This document shows, one piece after another, positions 36,719 to 45,620 of a stretch of 53,061 nt of DNA (the stretch's first letter is position 1; every line of letters starts with the position of its first letter). The notes beneath the pieces are model-generated. The model saw only the letters and a list, made by a program, of their open reading frames with translations, searched no databases and was not told the DNA's origin. Source of the DNA: CBDCOD01 sp965219665 (lineage in GTDB: Bacteria; Pseudomonadota; Gammaproteobacteria; CAKMZV01). The stretch spans positions 1-53,061 of the forward strand of contig CBDCOD010000015.1 in the NCBI GenBank assembly GCA_965219665.1. Direction: 5' to 3'. The position numbers and the translations under genes were made by a program.

Positions 36719-37759
36719 TCATTTTTGCGTGCGTTTTTTCTCTTGCTGTAACAACTGATCACGCTTCTCTAAATACACCTGCACCCGCCTATGGGCCTTG
36801 CTAACTAACTTGTTGGGTTTAGAAAGAAACTGTTCTGCATGAGTGTACAAATCAGCTGCTCTCTCTAAATTTCCTTGTATTTCTTGACATACTCCGCTGT
36901 TATAAAACAGTGCAGGAGATTTGCCAAAGGTACTAACACCTTTTTGGAATTCAGCGCAACCACGTTTCACATTAGGGTGCTTGGTATTGATAAAAGCAAC
37001 CCCTTTATCTAAGTGTGTCTGTGCTTTCTGTGGCATACCACTATCATCAAACTCCATCAATTCTATAGTCAGCCTGATGTCATAAGGAGCAATATCATGC
37101 CTTAAATCACGCAAAGCACTACGCAAAGCACCCTTTTGCAGCGTGGCTAATGATGGCGGATTCTGGTCACAAACATCGCTCTGTTGTTGACCACTATAGG
37201 TTTTACTAAGGATTTGTTTACCAGTTGACACATCTGTAATATGCACCTGAAAGCGTACACTGCTTTCTGAATTAGTGCAGTTGATAACGCGAGTACGAGG
37301 AACCCATAACGTACACTTTCCTTTTTTTCTTTGACCGCATATTTCATAGGTCTCATGCTTTTGATATGTAGTACGATTCAAAATAGGGTCTTGCACGCCT
37401 CCTGTAACAATTGCTTGCGCTTTAGAAAGCCTACCTAACTCTATAATTTGATCGCTATCAAATAGCGCACTATCTGCATTGCCCTGCTCTTTAAGCACCA
37501 AATCCAAAGCATCACGATTGAGCACTTCAAAGTACGGCTCCTTCTGCTTATTCTTGGCGTTTTTGAGGAGTTCTTCTACTTGTCCGCGAATCAATAAACT
37601 ATCATTCTTGAATTCGTAAACGCCAACACGCTTTATAGAAGCCATTCCATCTACCCGAGCAGGCAGAGTTACCTGCGTTACTGCCTTAGGCGGAGCTGAA
37701 CACCCAACTAAAACTAAAGCAACTAAAACAATAATACAGCCTTTCATATAGTATCTCAT
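36719..37759 (-). CDS. CsgG/FlgO-like lipoprotein with helical repeat tail
   Basis: 346 residues; lipoprotein signal with lipobox VGC (Cys20), then a CsgG-like domain: KRVGVYEFKNDSLLIRG, FEVLNRDALDLVLKEQ, GRLSKAQAIVTGGVQDP, and ITDVSTGKQILSKTYSG. The C-terminal third has TPR-like helices (FYNSGVCQEIQGNLERAADLYTHAEQ). CsgG-like proteins form or support outer-membrane assemblies (curli export in CsgG). There are no curli genes here. ATG at 37747 is an alternative start. First gene of the four-gene cluster with LPP20, rhodanese and M48 protease. Confidence 0.65.
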   Translation of the reverse strand: MRYYMKGCIIVLVALVLVGCSAPPKAVTQVTLPARVDGMASIKRVGVYEFKNDSLLIRGQVEELLKNAKNKQKEPYFEVLNRDALDLVLKEQGNADSALFDSDQIIELGRLSKAQAIVTGGVQDPILNRTTYQKHETYEICGQRKKGKCTLWVPRTRVINCTNSESSVRFQVHITDVSTGKQILSKTYSGQQQSDVCDQNPPSLATLQKGALRSALRDLRHDIAPYDIRLTIELMEFDDSGMPQKAQTHLDKGVAFINTKHPNVKRGCAEFQKGVSTFGKSPALFYNSGVCQEIQGNLERAADLYTHAEQFLSKPNKLVSKAHRRVQVYLEKRDQLLQQEKKRTQK

Positions 37760-37800
37760 AGTTATAACCTATCCTTGTTGACGTTTAATACTCCTTTATT

Positions 37801-39984
37801 CTATGCTCTATGCACCCGATCCACTCCAGAAATTGTTCGTAATTTGCGCATTACACTTGCTAACTGCATACGATCATGCACTTGCACCTCAAGCTGTAGT
37901 TGTGAATATTCTGCTGTTGACTCTGTTTGCAGTGATCTAATATGCATATTGCGACTATGTAGAATATTGGTAATGTCTAAAAGGGATTCGGAACTCAACG
38001 TGGTTATATTCAGTATAGCGCTACATAACAGCGTCTTACTCAATTCTTCAGAGTCCCCCCAATTAAGTGAAATCCATCGATCAGGTTTTTTGCGATATTT
38101 TCTGGCATTAGTACACTTGAGCCGATGTACAACAATCCCTTTTGCTGTCAAATTACCCATAATTTTGTCGTTAGGAATTGGATGACAGCATTTTCCAAGA
38201 GAAATAGCCATCTTCTCGGACCCTGCAATAATCAAAGGATTTTGATGTGTATGGCCACCTATATTATTATCAGGTAGTAATTTGAGTAGCTGCATGGCAA
38301 CTAACTGATGTGGTCTTTTTCCTTGACCGACATCTAATAATACTGCATCAAAATCTGGCTTTTTAAGATCTTCTACCAAATTCGTAATATTCTGCTTAGA
38401 GATATTCTCTAACGAAGTATCATAGCGAGACAAACTGCTATTGACCATTTGCCTACCCAAATTAACCAGATCGTTTTCGGTTTGTGAGCGTAAATACTGC
38501 CGAATTTGCAACTGAGCCTTTGCCGTTACCGCAAAGTTTAGCCAATTAGGTGAGGGTGTTGCAAAGCTGGAGGTAAGAATATGAACTGTTTGACCACTAA
38601 ATAATTGTTGATCAATAGGTGCACGCTGCCTATCAATCTCACAAGCAGCACACTGGTTCCCTACATCTGTATGAACGGCATAGGCAAAATCTAATGCAGT
38701 TGCTCCTCTGGGCAGCGAAAGAATTTCACCATTTGGAGTGAATACATAGACACCTGGCGGCGACAAATCATGACGAACAGAGTCCATAAAATCATTAAAA
38801 GACGTATCACCTGTCGTTGTAGTAAGGCTGGCAAGCCAATCACTATTCCCCTCAGGGATCGCCGAGCCTTTTTGCTTATACAGCCAATGCGCCGCAATGC
38901 CATATTCTGCATTCACATGCATAAGTTCACTGCGAATTTGTACCTCAACATGCGCATTTTGAGGAGCCAATAAGATGGTATGCAACGACTGATAGCCATT
39001 GGGCTTAGGCAATGCAATATAATCTTTTATGCGACCTGGCACTGGCTTGAAAAGGCTGTGTAGAACACCAAGTGTCCTATAGCAGTCATCCCTATTCTTA
39101 ACAATAACACGACAAGCAAATAAGTCTAAAATTTCATCTAAACCCAAATGCTGCTCTTGCATCTTACAGTGTACTGAATAAGCGCTTTTTTCACGCCCCT
39201 TAACATCTGCTTTAATATCTCTTTCAAGCAATTCTTTCGTTATATATTGCGTCAATTTATCGATAGTTGAGCGGCGTGAAGTTCTAATACGCCTTAAAGC
39301 CTCTGTTATGATTCGATAGCGCCATGGGTTAACTGCCTCAAAACTACGCTGCTCTAATAGGTAACTCCACGAATAAATCCCAAATTTACTGGCCAATGGG
39401 GCATAGATATCCAAAGTCTCCTGGCCAATACGCCGGCGCTTACTGGGCTCAAATAGTTCCAATGTTTCAGAATTGTGTATGCGATCTGCTAACTTGATAA
39501 TCATGACACGAATGTCCTTAGTCATTGCCATCATCATTTTCTGAAAGGTCGCCTTCTGGGCATCATTTGCATTACTAAAAGCTATCTTATCTAACTTACT
39601 CACGCCGTCAACTAAAGCACTAACCTCCTCCCCAAACTGCTCCGTAATGCGCTCCTTAGTCTGCCCGGTATCCTCAATCACATCATGAAGAAGTGCTGCA
39701 ATGATAGTATCTGCGTCAAATTTTAGTTCAGCAACTAATCCACTTACAGCGACAGGGTGCGTAATATACGGATCTCCACTTAAACGCTTCTGTTTATGAT
39801 GCGCCTGCTGAGCAAAAAAGAAAGCACGCCGCACCCTAGCACGATCTTTGCGTGACATATAAGACAAGAGCTTTTTGAGTGGCTTGAACAACCTCTCTTC
39901 ATGCTGCGCTCCTATCTGCCACCACGGCAACTGTTCTAATGTTTTAAAAGCCTTTAATATTGAGGGGATATATGCTCCCTTCAT
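37801..39984 (-). CDS. spoT: SpoT-type bifunctional (p)ppGpp synthetase/hydrolase
   Basis: 727 residues. The HD hydrolase domain is intact: YITHPVAV (His76), LLHDVIEDT (His100-Asp101), IIKLADRIHN. The synthetase domain holds GREKSAYSVHCKM, DLFACRVIV and RIKDYIALPKPNGYQSLHT. A TGS domain (VYVFTPNGEILSLPRGATALDFAYAVHT) and a C-terminal ACT domain follow. An intact HD domain makes it SpoT rather than a hydrolase-dead RelA. Its start overlaps the stop of the DtxR-type regulator by 4 bases, which is not the usual rpoZ-spoT context. Confidence 0.92.
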   Translation of the reverse strand: MKGAYIPSILKAFKTLEQLPWWQIGAQHEERLFKPLKKLLSYMSRKDRARVRRAFFFAQQAHHKQKRLSGDPYITHPVAVSGLVAELKFDADTIIAALLHDVIEDTGQTKERITEQFGEEVSALVDGVSKLDKIAFSNANDAQKATFQKMMMAMTKDIRVMIIKLADRIHNSETLELFEPSKRRRIGQETLDIYAPLASKFGIYSWSYLLEQRSFEAVNPWRYRIITEALRRIRTSRRSTIDKLTQYITKELLERDIKADVKGREKSAYSVHCKMQEQHLGLDEILDLFACRVIVKNRDDCYRTLGVLHSLFKPVPGRIKDYIALPKPNGYQSLHTILLAPQNAHVEVQIRSELMHVNAEYGIAAHWLYKQKGSAIPEGNSDWLASLTTTTGDTSFNDFMDSVRHDLSPPGVYVFTPNGEILSLPRGATALDFAYAVHTDVGNQCAACEIDRQRAPIDQQLFSGQTVHILTSSFATPSPNWLNFAVTAKAQLQIRQYLRSQTENDLVNLGRQMVNSSLSRYDTSLENISKQNITNLVEDLKKPDFDAVLLDVGQGKRPHQLVAMQLLKLLPDNNIGGHTHQNPLIIAGSEKMAISLGKCCHPIPNDKIMGNLTAKGIVVHRLKCTNARKYRKKPDRWISLNWGDSEELSKTLLCSAILNITTLSSESLLDITNILHSRNMHIRSLQTESTAEYSQLQLEVQVHDRMQLASVMRKLRTISGVDRVHRA

Positions 39985-40508
39985 GAATTAATCACGCACG
40001 AAGAATGGCATATCGGACATTCTTTTTGCTTGGAGCAATGTGCCTTAAAGTGCCTTAAACTATGAATAAAATCTTGAGCATGCGGTTCATCTGATTGTAT
40101 AAACTTGACCAGTTTAAGCAACTGCGCACCGGTTTGTTTGGAAAGCAAATGTTCTACCTTACAACTGTCGCGCTTGGCAGTTGCAACATCTACATCTAGT
40201 AGTTCCGTCAGCAAAAAACAGAACGCTCTACGCATAGCCACAATGCGGTCAACCGCATCAGAACCCTTGCCCGTTAACCTAATTTGACGATTATGAACAG
40301 TAACCAGCCCATTTTTTCTCATAGACTGCAATTGAAGCGAAACAGCATTTCGGCTGACTGCTATGTGACGGGCTATATCAGCGGCGTGACACTGATTGTG
40401 TTCACGCACAAGCACATCTACTGCCATTAAATAATGAGCAACTGAATGGCTTATTTGTTTAGCACCAAAGGCTTTCCAATCGGGTTCTTCATACATACGC
40501 AGTGTCAT
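39981..40508 (-). CDS. DtxR/MntR-family metal-dependent regulator
   Basis: 175 residues. N-terminal winged helix (ISHSVAHYLMAVDVLV...ADIARHIAVSRNAVSLQLQSMRKNGLVT) and the DtxR-type dimer/metal region (RRAFCFLLTELLDVDVATAKRDSCKVEHLLS) with the ligand pattern CxxEH. The family represses iron or manganese uptake when loaded with metal. The tail carries CPICHSSC, an additional cysteine pair that might bind metal. Its stop overlaps the spoT start (ATGA). Confidence 0.8.
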   Translation of the reverse strand: MTLRMYEEPDWKAFGAKQISHSVAHYLMAVDVLVREHNQCHAADIARHIAVSRNAVSLQLQSMRKNGLVTVHNRQIRLTGKGSDAVDRIVAMRRAFCFLLTELLDVDVATAKRDSCKVEHLLSKQTGAQLLKLVKFIQSDEPHAQDFIHSLRHFKAHCSKQKECPICHSSCVINS

Positions 40509-40645
40509 TCTAACATATTAGCCCCATAAGCAATCAGCATAGCAGCTCCAAGTTAGGTAGAATACGACTAAAGTTAATATCCTCACGGATAAAATACGTT
40601 AAACTCATTTACCACAATTAACATCTAACTATTGAAGGATAAAAC

Positions 40646-40891
40646 ATGGGAATTAGCATTTGGCAACTATTGATTGTATTAGCGATTGTTCTATTACTTT
40701 TTGGCACAAAGCGCCTACGAAATCTTGGTGGAGACTTAGGCAATGCAATCAAGGGGTTTAAAAAAGCCGTCTCTGACGAGAATAAAACGGAAACAACTGA
40801 TGAACAAGCACGTGTAGCGCAAGATGACATCGTTGACGTCTCCGCTACTGAGGTTGAAGAGCCGACCAAGCATGAAAAATCTAACTCATAG
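40646..40891 (+). CDS. tatA: TatA, twin-arginine translocase subunit
   Basis: 81 residues: N-terminal transmembrane helix (ISIWQLLIVLAIVLLLFG), hinge TKRLRNLGGDLGNAIKGFKKAV and an acidic tail. AAGGAT five bases before the ATG. It forms the pore of the Tat export system. SoxC and SoxY in this window carry Tat-type signals. Confidence 0.95.
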   Translation: MGISIWQLLIVLAIVLLLFGTKRLRNLGGDLGNAIKGFKKAVSDENKTETTDEQARVAQDDIVDVSATEVEEPTKHEKSNS

Positions 40892-40931
40892 TGCCTCTTC
40901 ATCGAAAAGCAGTCTGCCACAATAACTCCCT

Positions 40932-41273
40932 ATGCTTGATATAGGATCATTAGAGTTATTTTTAGTCCTCATCGTTGGGCTTCTTGTTATTGGGCCACAG
41001 CGGCTACCTGAAGTTGCTCAAACAATCGCCTCTACTATCAGTAAAGCGCGCAATTTTATTGAGCGCATGAAGCGAGAAAGTGGGGCAGAGCAGTATATGA
41101 AACAGTTCAGAGAAGACACCGGCTTGGATGAGATTAAACACCATACGCAAACCTTTACTGAACAGTTAGACCAGGAGGCTGCCAATATATCTTCATCTGT
41201 AGAAGAAATGAAATACAGCAATCAGTCCACTGCCAAGAACAAGGATAAGGCTGACCTCACTGAAACAAACTAA
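40932..41273 (+). CDS. tatB: TatB, twin-arginine translocase subunit
   Basis: 113 residues: IGSLELFLVLIVGLLVIGPQRLPEVAQTIA, an amphipathic helix and a charged tail. TatB with TatC receives twin-arginine signal peptides. Lies 40 bases after tatA. Confidence 0.93.
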   Translation: MLDIGSLELFLVLIVGLLVIGPQRLPEVAQTIASTISKARNFIERMKRESGAEQYMKQFREDTGLDEIKHHTQTFTEQLDQEAANISSSVEEMKYSNQSTAKNKDKADLTETN

Positions 41274-41326
41274 AACTCGGTATTGTACTCAACCCAAACT
41301 ATTGCACCAGATGGTGTTCCTTAACT

Positions 41327-42226
41327 GTGAATCCAAACAACAATTTTAATTCTATATTAGAGCATTTGATCGAGTTGCGCTCTCGGCTAGTAAAAGCGGT
41401 ACTATCTGTCGTTATAGCCACTGCGATACTCTTACCCTTTGCTAATGATCTCTATGCTTGGATCGCGCTGCCGCTCACTCAATCACTGATTGGCACAGAC
41501 AGCCACATGATAGCAACCGGTGTAGCATCACCCTTTTTAACGCCATTTAAATTAGCCATCTTGGCAGGCATATTTTTGGCTATACCCAGTATACTTTATC
41601 AGTTATGGGCATTTATTGCCCCCGGCTTGTATAAAGAAGAAAAAAGTTTGGCATTTCCCCTGCTGCTGGGCAGTATCGCTCTCTTCTATACAGGAGGGGC
41701 TTTTGCCTACTTTGTGGTTTTCCCATTAGTATTTGATTTTTTGGTTGGAGTAGCCCCTGAAGGCGTTCAAGTAGCAACTGATATCAATAACTACCTCGAC
41801 TTCACTATTCAAATGTTCTTTGCATTTGGCATTGCCTTTCAGGTACCTATAGCCACAATATTCATCATCCTCAGCGATATAATTGAACCATCGGCATTGA
41901 GTGCCAAACGCCCCTACATCATAGTGTTCGCCTTTGTATTAGGCATGCTCTTAACCCCACCAGATGTTATTTCGCAAAGTCTGCTTGCTCTTCCTATGTG
42001 GCTACTGTTTGAGTTGGGGATTCTTGCAGGAAAATGGCTAAAAAAAGAACCACCTCAAGCCATCATAGGTGCAGAGCAAGCACGACACCCACAAGAGCGC
42101 GACACAGAAGATTTTTTTGGTGAAAACACAGCTAATACCACGACTGACAAAGATACGCAAAACGAAGAACAGTGGCATGATGAATTAGACGATGAGCGTT
42201 CCGAAGACCAGACTCCGCGCACCTGA
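41327..42226 (+). CDS. tatC: TatC, twin-arginine translocase subunit
   Basis: 299 residues with six membrane helices and the opening ILEHLIELRSRLVKAVLSVV. FALPLLLG-type conserved block and YLDFTIQMFFAFGIAFQVPI are present. The start is a GTG; the nearby ATG at 41311 is out of frame. The C-terminal 50 residues are acidic and extend past the usual end. Completes tatABC. Confidence 0.95.
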   Translation: MNPNNNFNSILEHLIELRSRLVKAVLSVVIATAILLPFANDLYAWIALPLTQSLIGTDSHMIATGVASPFLTPFKLAILAGIFLAIPSILYQLWAFIAPGLYKEEKSLAFPLLLGSIALFYTGGAFAYFVVFPLVFDFLVGVAPEGVQVATDINNYLDFTIQMFFAFGIAFQVPIATIFIILSDIIEPSALSAKRPYIIVFAFVLGMLLTPPDVISQSLLALPMWLLFELGILAGKWLKKEPPQAIIGAEQARHPQERDTEDFFGENTANTTTDKDTQNEEQWHDELDDERSEDQTPRT

Positions 42227-42261
42227 AGATAACTTTAGCACAACAATCCTCCTGTGGATTT

Positions 42262-42951
42262 TCAGTGTAGCATCCCCTGTTCACTAAAAGAAATAGCGCC
42301 TTCAGTACTGACAATAATATGATCAAGCAACTTGATATCAACCACATCTAATATATCCTTAATACGCTTTGTTAGCTGCTTGTCAGCAGAACTGGGAACT
42401 AAGTTGCCTGATGGGTGGTTGTGAGCCAATATCAAGGCAGCAGCATTTAACTCCAAACTACGCTTGACAATTTTGCGTGGGAAGACTGGGGCAGAATTAA
42501 TCGTCCCCTTAAACATTTCTTCAAAGTGTAGCAACCTGTGCTGATTGTCTAAAAACATCACAGCAAAAATTTCATCGCTACTATGTGCTAGCTGTTGATG
42601 AATATAATGCTTCACAATACTTGACCCGTTCATACTCTGCCTGCATGAGGCGCGATGCAAATCTGCATGTAGCATACGCTCGTAAATTGCTGTGCAAGCT
42701 ATTATTTGCGACGCCTTTCCTAAACCAATACCTTTGATTTCAACTATCTGTTTCAAGGTAGCATTGAGCACCCCTCGCAAATCACCAAAGGTTGTTAATA
42801 ATTCATGTGCCATGTCCACAGCATTTTTGTGCGCATGGCCGGTACGTAATAACAATGCTAACAATTCAGCATCACTTAAAACATCTACCCCATGCTTAAG
42901 CAGTCTCTCGCGCGGCAAACTCTCTGAGGCATGTTCTCGTAACAAATGCAT
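42262..42951 (-). CDS. radC: RadC/JAB1-type protein
   Basis: 229 residues from the ATG at 42951 (MHLLREHASESLPRERLL), the standard RadC opening; earlier in-frame starts add a membrane-like stretch without similarity. HhH region (LKQIVEIKGIGLGKASQI) and the JAMM metal motif HNHPSGNLVPSSAD are intact. The family's role in DNA metabolism is unsettled. It converges with tatC. Confidence 0.92.
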   Translation of the reverse strand: MHLLREHASESLPRERLLKHGVDVLSDAELLALLLRTGHAHKNAVDMAHELLTTFGDLRGVLNATLKQIVEIKGIGLGKASQIIACTAIYERMLHADLHRASCRQSMNGSSIVKHYIHQQLAHSSDEIFAVMFLDNQHRLLHFEEMFKGTINSAPVFPRKIVKRSLELNAAALILAHNHPSGNLVPSSADKQLTKRIKDILDVVDIKLLDHIIVSTEGAISFSEQGMLH

Positions 42952-43180
42952 AGGTATGCACTGTATTAGAACACCATGGACAATCTTGCTAATACATATA
43001 ATATAAGAATAGACAATGCCCCAAGGAAAGAACATACAATTGAGCATTCGTAAGTATAACTATGCATATCATTCTGATTTGATGTCATTAACACAAAAAA
43101 CCTTGCAACTATAGACTTTTTCTTATTAGGAACAGCATGTTACAATGGCTGCTCTTTAATCAATTACGTGAAATTAGTTC

Positions 43181-43882
43181 ATGCTTAATCCAACACATAA
43201 CAAAACAATCATGACTACCATACTCAGCGTTGCTCTCGCCTTAACGGCTGCGTGTGGTGACAGTTCAAGTACGAATAGTTCTACTAATACTAACGTGGAA
43301 TTACGTAATACAGCATGGAGCGGTAACCTTAACAGCAGTACCGCCGGTAACCTTGAGACATACACTGCTGTGCTGTCTGACTCAACCTATGTCAATATGG
43401 TTTTTCTGACATCCATTTCTATTAGTTTTGCTCAAATAACGATTGACGGTGATTCGCTAAATAGTGAATCCGATCAATGTACAGTACTATTCACAATCAG
43501 TACAGCAACTACATCCTGTACGTTTTCTGCAAGCAATATTAATGAAACACATATATCAGGCAGGTACACTCTAGGCGATAATATTACAAGCGGAACCTAC
43601 AGTTTAACTGCTGGCAGCCAAGCCATTACAACATCAACTATCCAAGCACGTTGGGTTGGAGCAAGTAGCAGTAGTATAACCGTTACCGATAATACTGCTC
43701 AATTCACCTACCCTGATGAAACCTGCACAGGCACAGGCTCTATTGATACTGAACGCAGCACCGATTACTTGCTTGTCTATACTCTAAATGCTGGAGGATG
43801 TGATAACGAAGAGTACAATGGTATGTGGACTATTGCCTTAGGCCATACTACGGCCATTTTTGATTTTCGACCCAAGCCCTGA
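43181..43882 (+). CDS. Ser/Thr-rich lipoprotein, unknown
   Basis: 233 residues (start ATG 43181; MTTILSV at 43211 also possible). A short signal with lipobox LTAAC precedes a Ser/Thr/Asn-rich linker (GDSSSTNSSTNTN) and a beta-rich domain with three or four repeated strand patterns and two cysteine pairs (QCTVLFTISTATTSC, ETCTGTG...GGCDNEE). No family recognised; similar small lipoproteins occur singly in many gammaproteobacteria. An AT-rich hairpin follows the stop. Confidence 0.6.
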   Translation: MLNPTHNKTIMTTILSVALALTAACGDSSSTNSSTNTNVELRNTAWSGNLNSSTAGNLETYTAVLSDSTYVNMVFLTSISISFAQITIDGDSLNSESDQCTVLFTISTATTSCTFSASNINETHISGRYTLGDNITSGTYSLTAGSQAITTSTIQARWVGASSSSITVTDNTAQFTYPDETCTGTGSIDTERSTDYLLVYTLNAGGCDNEEYNGMWTIALGHTTAIFDFRPKP

Positions 43883-43884
43883 AA

Positions 43885-43906
43885 ATATTATTTTTGTTAA
43901 TAATAT
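43885..43906. repeat. AT-rich inverted repeat
   Basis: ATATTATT (43885-43892) and AATAATAT (43899-43906) around TTTGTT. Directly after the lipoprotein stop and 190 bases before the integrase. Too AT-rich for a sure terminator; it may mark the left side of the accessory region. The rest of the 43907-44095 gap shows nothing I can name. Confidence 0.35.
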
Positions 43907-44095
43907 CAATAGTATATCACTATTTATTATTACTCGTTGGCGTTTAATCCGGCTCATTTACAAGCGTTTTCCTGATAAAAATTACACCATTTTTACACCC
44001 ACAGAACCTGTTTGGTTATAATTGATATTGATTTAATTTCAACTTATTTCTTTTATTTTTTATTATGCTTTATTTCTTTACTAGGTTTCTTAAAA

Positions 44096-45082
44096 ATGGC
44101 TTCATTTAAAAAACGCGGTAATTCTTGGCGAGCAGATGTGAATCGTTTAGGGGTACGTAAGACTGCCACTTTTGATTCACGTGCACAAGCGAAGACTTGG
44201 GCACTACATGAAGAGTCTCGTATTTTATCCACTTCTGGTCGGGAGCGTGTAGGTGCTAAAACGACGCTTTTGTTGCGTGCTGCATTAGGGCTTTTCATGC
44301 AAGATGTTTTACCGTCTCGCAAATCGTACAAGAGGGAAAAGGCGCGTCTTAATGCGATTATAAAGAACGATATTGCCGGCATTATGGCTAAGAGTTTAGT
44401 TTCGATAACGAAGCAAGATATAAAGCGCTATAGGGATGTGCGTTTAACTCAGGTACAGAGTAGCAGTGTGAACAGGGAATTGAACATTCTTAGTGCTTTT
44501 TTTCAGCACTGCGTTGAAGAGAGGGAGTGGCTTAAAGAGAATCCTGTGCGTCAAGTTAAGCGTCCATCGGACCCTCCGCCGCGTGTTAGGCGCATTAGTG
44601 ATGATGAGGTGCGTCTTATTCAATCGGCATTGGGCACTTGTGAGGATATACCCACCACGAAGAAGGCTTTGGTAGGTTTGATGATGGAGTTGGCTATTGA
44701 GTCTGGGATGCGTTTAGGTGAGATATGTTCTTTGCGCGCAAGCAATGTACACGCTCGGCATGTACATTTATCTGAGACAAAAAACGGCAGAGCGCGCGAT
44801 GTACCGCTATCGGACCGAGCGTGTGTACTTGTCAATCGCCAACTTCAATCTGGCATAACGGTATCTTCGGAGTTTGCAAGTGCGACTTTTCGTGTTGCCA
44901 GAAGGAGTGTTGATATACACGACTTACATTTTCACGACACACGCCATGAGGCTGTAACGCGGTTATCAAGAAAACTAGATGTACTGGAGTTAGCCCGTGT
45001 TATTGGTCACAACGACATTAAATCACTGATGATTTATTACAACGCTACTGTTGGTGAATTGGCTGATAAATTGGCGGGGTGA
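44096..45082 (+). CDS. Tyrosine recombinase/integrase (not IntI)
   Basis: 328 residues from ATG 44096 (MASFKKRGNSWRADV); the frame is open earlier but the upstream residues are hydrophobic and unrelated. The N-terminal Arm/SAM-like domain precedes the catalytic domain with the conserved Arg (IESGMRLGEI), Lys in TKNGRARDVPLS, HxxR (HFHDTRHEA), His (VIGHNDIKS) and Tyr nucleophile (MIYYNATV). It lacks the extra segment between Arg and HxxR that marks IntI integrases. Its 3' end is duplicated at 47446-47548 and lies 15 bases from an attC-like core (GCCCTAAC). Confidence 0.88.
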   Translation: MASFKKRGNSWRADVNRLGVRKTATFDSRAQAKTWALHEESRILSTSGRERVGAKTTLLLRAALGLFMQDVLPSRKSYKREKARLNAIIKNDIAGIMAKSLVSITKQDIKRYRDVRLTQVQSSSVNRELNILSAFFQHCVEEREWLKENPVRQVKRPSDPPPRVRRISDDEVRLIQSALGTCEDIPTTKKALVGLMMELAIESGMRLGEICSLRASNVHARHVHLSETKNGRARDVPLSDRACVLVNRQLQSGITVSSEFASATFRVARRSVDIHDLHFHDTRHEAVTRLSRKLDVLELARVIGHNDIKSLMIYYNATVGELADKLAG

Positions 45083-45096
45083 ATCTGGGACAAAAA

Positions 45097-45169
45097 GCCC
45101 TAACGTTTAAGCTCACCTGCCGCTATGAAGCGCAGCGGAATAGCGGTCAGGTGCAACGATTTGCTATAC
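45097..45169 (-). repeat. attC-like site A, 3' of the integrase
   Basis: Minus-strand orientation. Core GTTAGGGC (complement of 45097-45104) at one end and degenerate GTATAGC at the other (TATAGC in place of TATAAC). Inside: CACCTG (45114-45119) + CCGCTA (45120-45125) pair with TAGCGG (45141-45146) and CAGGTG (45148-45153), leaving an unpaired T at 45147, the extrahelical base expected in attC. Confidence 0.6.
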
Positions 45170-45300
45170 ATTTTTTATTTTTTCATTCTCAACGTTAAGT
45201 ATAAGAATAGTAGCCGATTGCGTGGCACTTTCCTGTCAAGTTACACGCAAGTTGAAGCGGGCTACAACCCTTGAATTTGCTACTGTCTCGGCTATTATTT

Positions 45301-45497
45301 TTATACATCGTTACCAGCTTTTTTTAAATCTATTCGCAAATCTTTTTTCTGTTTCTTTACTCTGGCTTGATATGCTCTGCCTGAGTTTTTACTTTTTCTT
45401 GCAATTCTAAGATTCGCTTTCTCTTTGTGATATCCTCTAATTTTTTCATTTTCAAAAAATGCAACAAAATCTTTGTTTTTTTAACCACTTTGTTCAT
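45301..45497 (-). pseudogene. Small basic ORF split at a poly-A tract
   Basis: From ATG 45497 the frame reads MNKVVKK and then falls into a short dead end. A one-base shift at a run of seven As (minus; plus 45476-45482) would continue as DFVAFFENEKIRGYHKEKA, then RIARKSKNSGRAYQ and QARVKKQKKDLRI to the stop at 45301, about 65 residues, Lys/Arg-rich. It may be a decayed gene or one read by slippage on the A-run. No family recognised. It lies between attC-like sites A and the candidate at 45510. Confidence 0.3.
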
Positions 45498-45509
45498 CAA
45501 ATTTTTCTT

Positions 45510-45590
45510 ATGTATAACGCCGCGCGCGCGTATTGAAGGTTATAAAGATAGTTTCTTTAGGTTAGCGTTTTGTTGAAACCTCTATCTCGC
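45510..45590 (-). repeat. Doubtful degenerate attC-like segment
   Basis: Minus orientation: GCGTTATAC at one end and TTTCAACAAAACGC at the other, in the spacing of the sites at 47.6 and 49.5 kb. The inside carries an alternating CG run (45517-45530) and no convincing pairing. Listed because it would bound the small split ORF as a cassette. Confidence 0.2.
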
Positions 45591-45620
45591 CTGTTAGTCA
45601 CACAAATAATAACGCAAACC

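Noticed and set aside
42245..42260. AATCC/GGATT hairpin between tatC and radC as terminator
   Set aside because: Only five base pairs and a poor T-tract; not enough to call.
44096..45082. Calling the integrase a class IntI integron integrase
   Set aside because: The segment between the catalytic Arg and the HxxR box lacks the extra IntI patch, and its orientation to the array is reversed.
45476..45482. Programmed -1 ribosomal frameshift heptamer
   Set aside because: The A-run does not match X XXY YYZ in the reading frame from the ATG; transcript slippage or decay remain possible.
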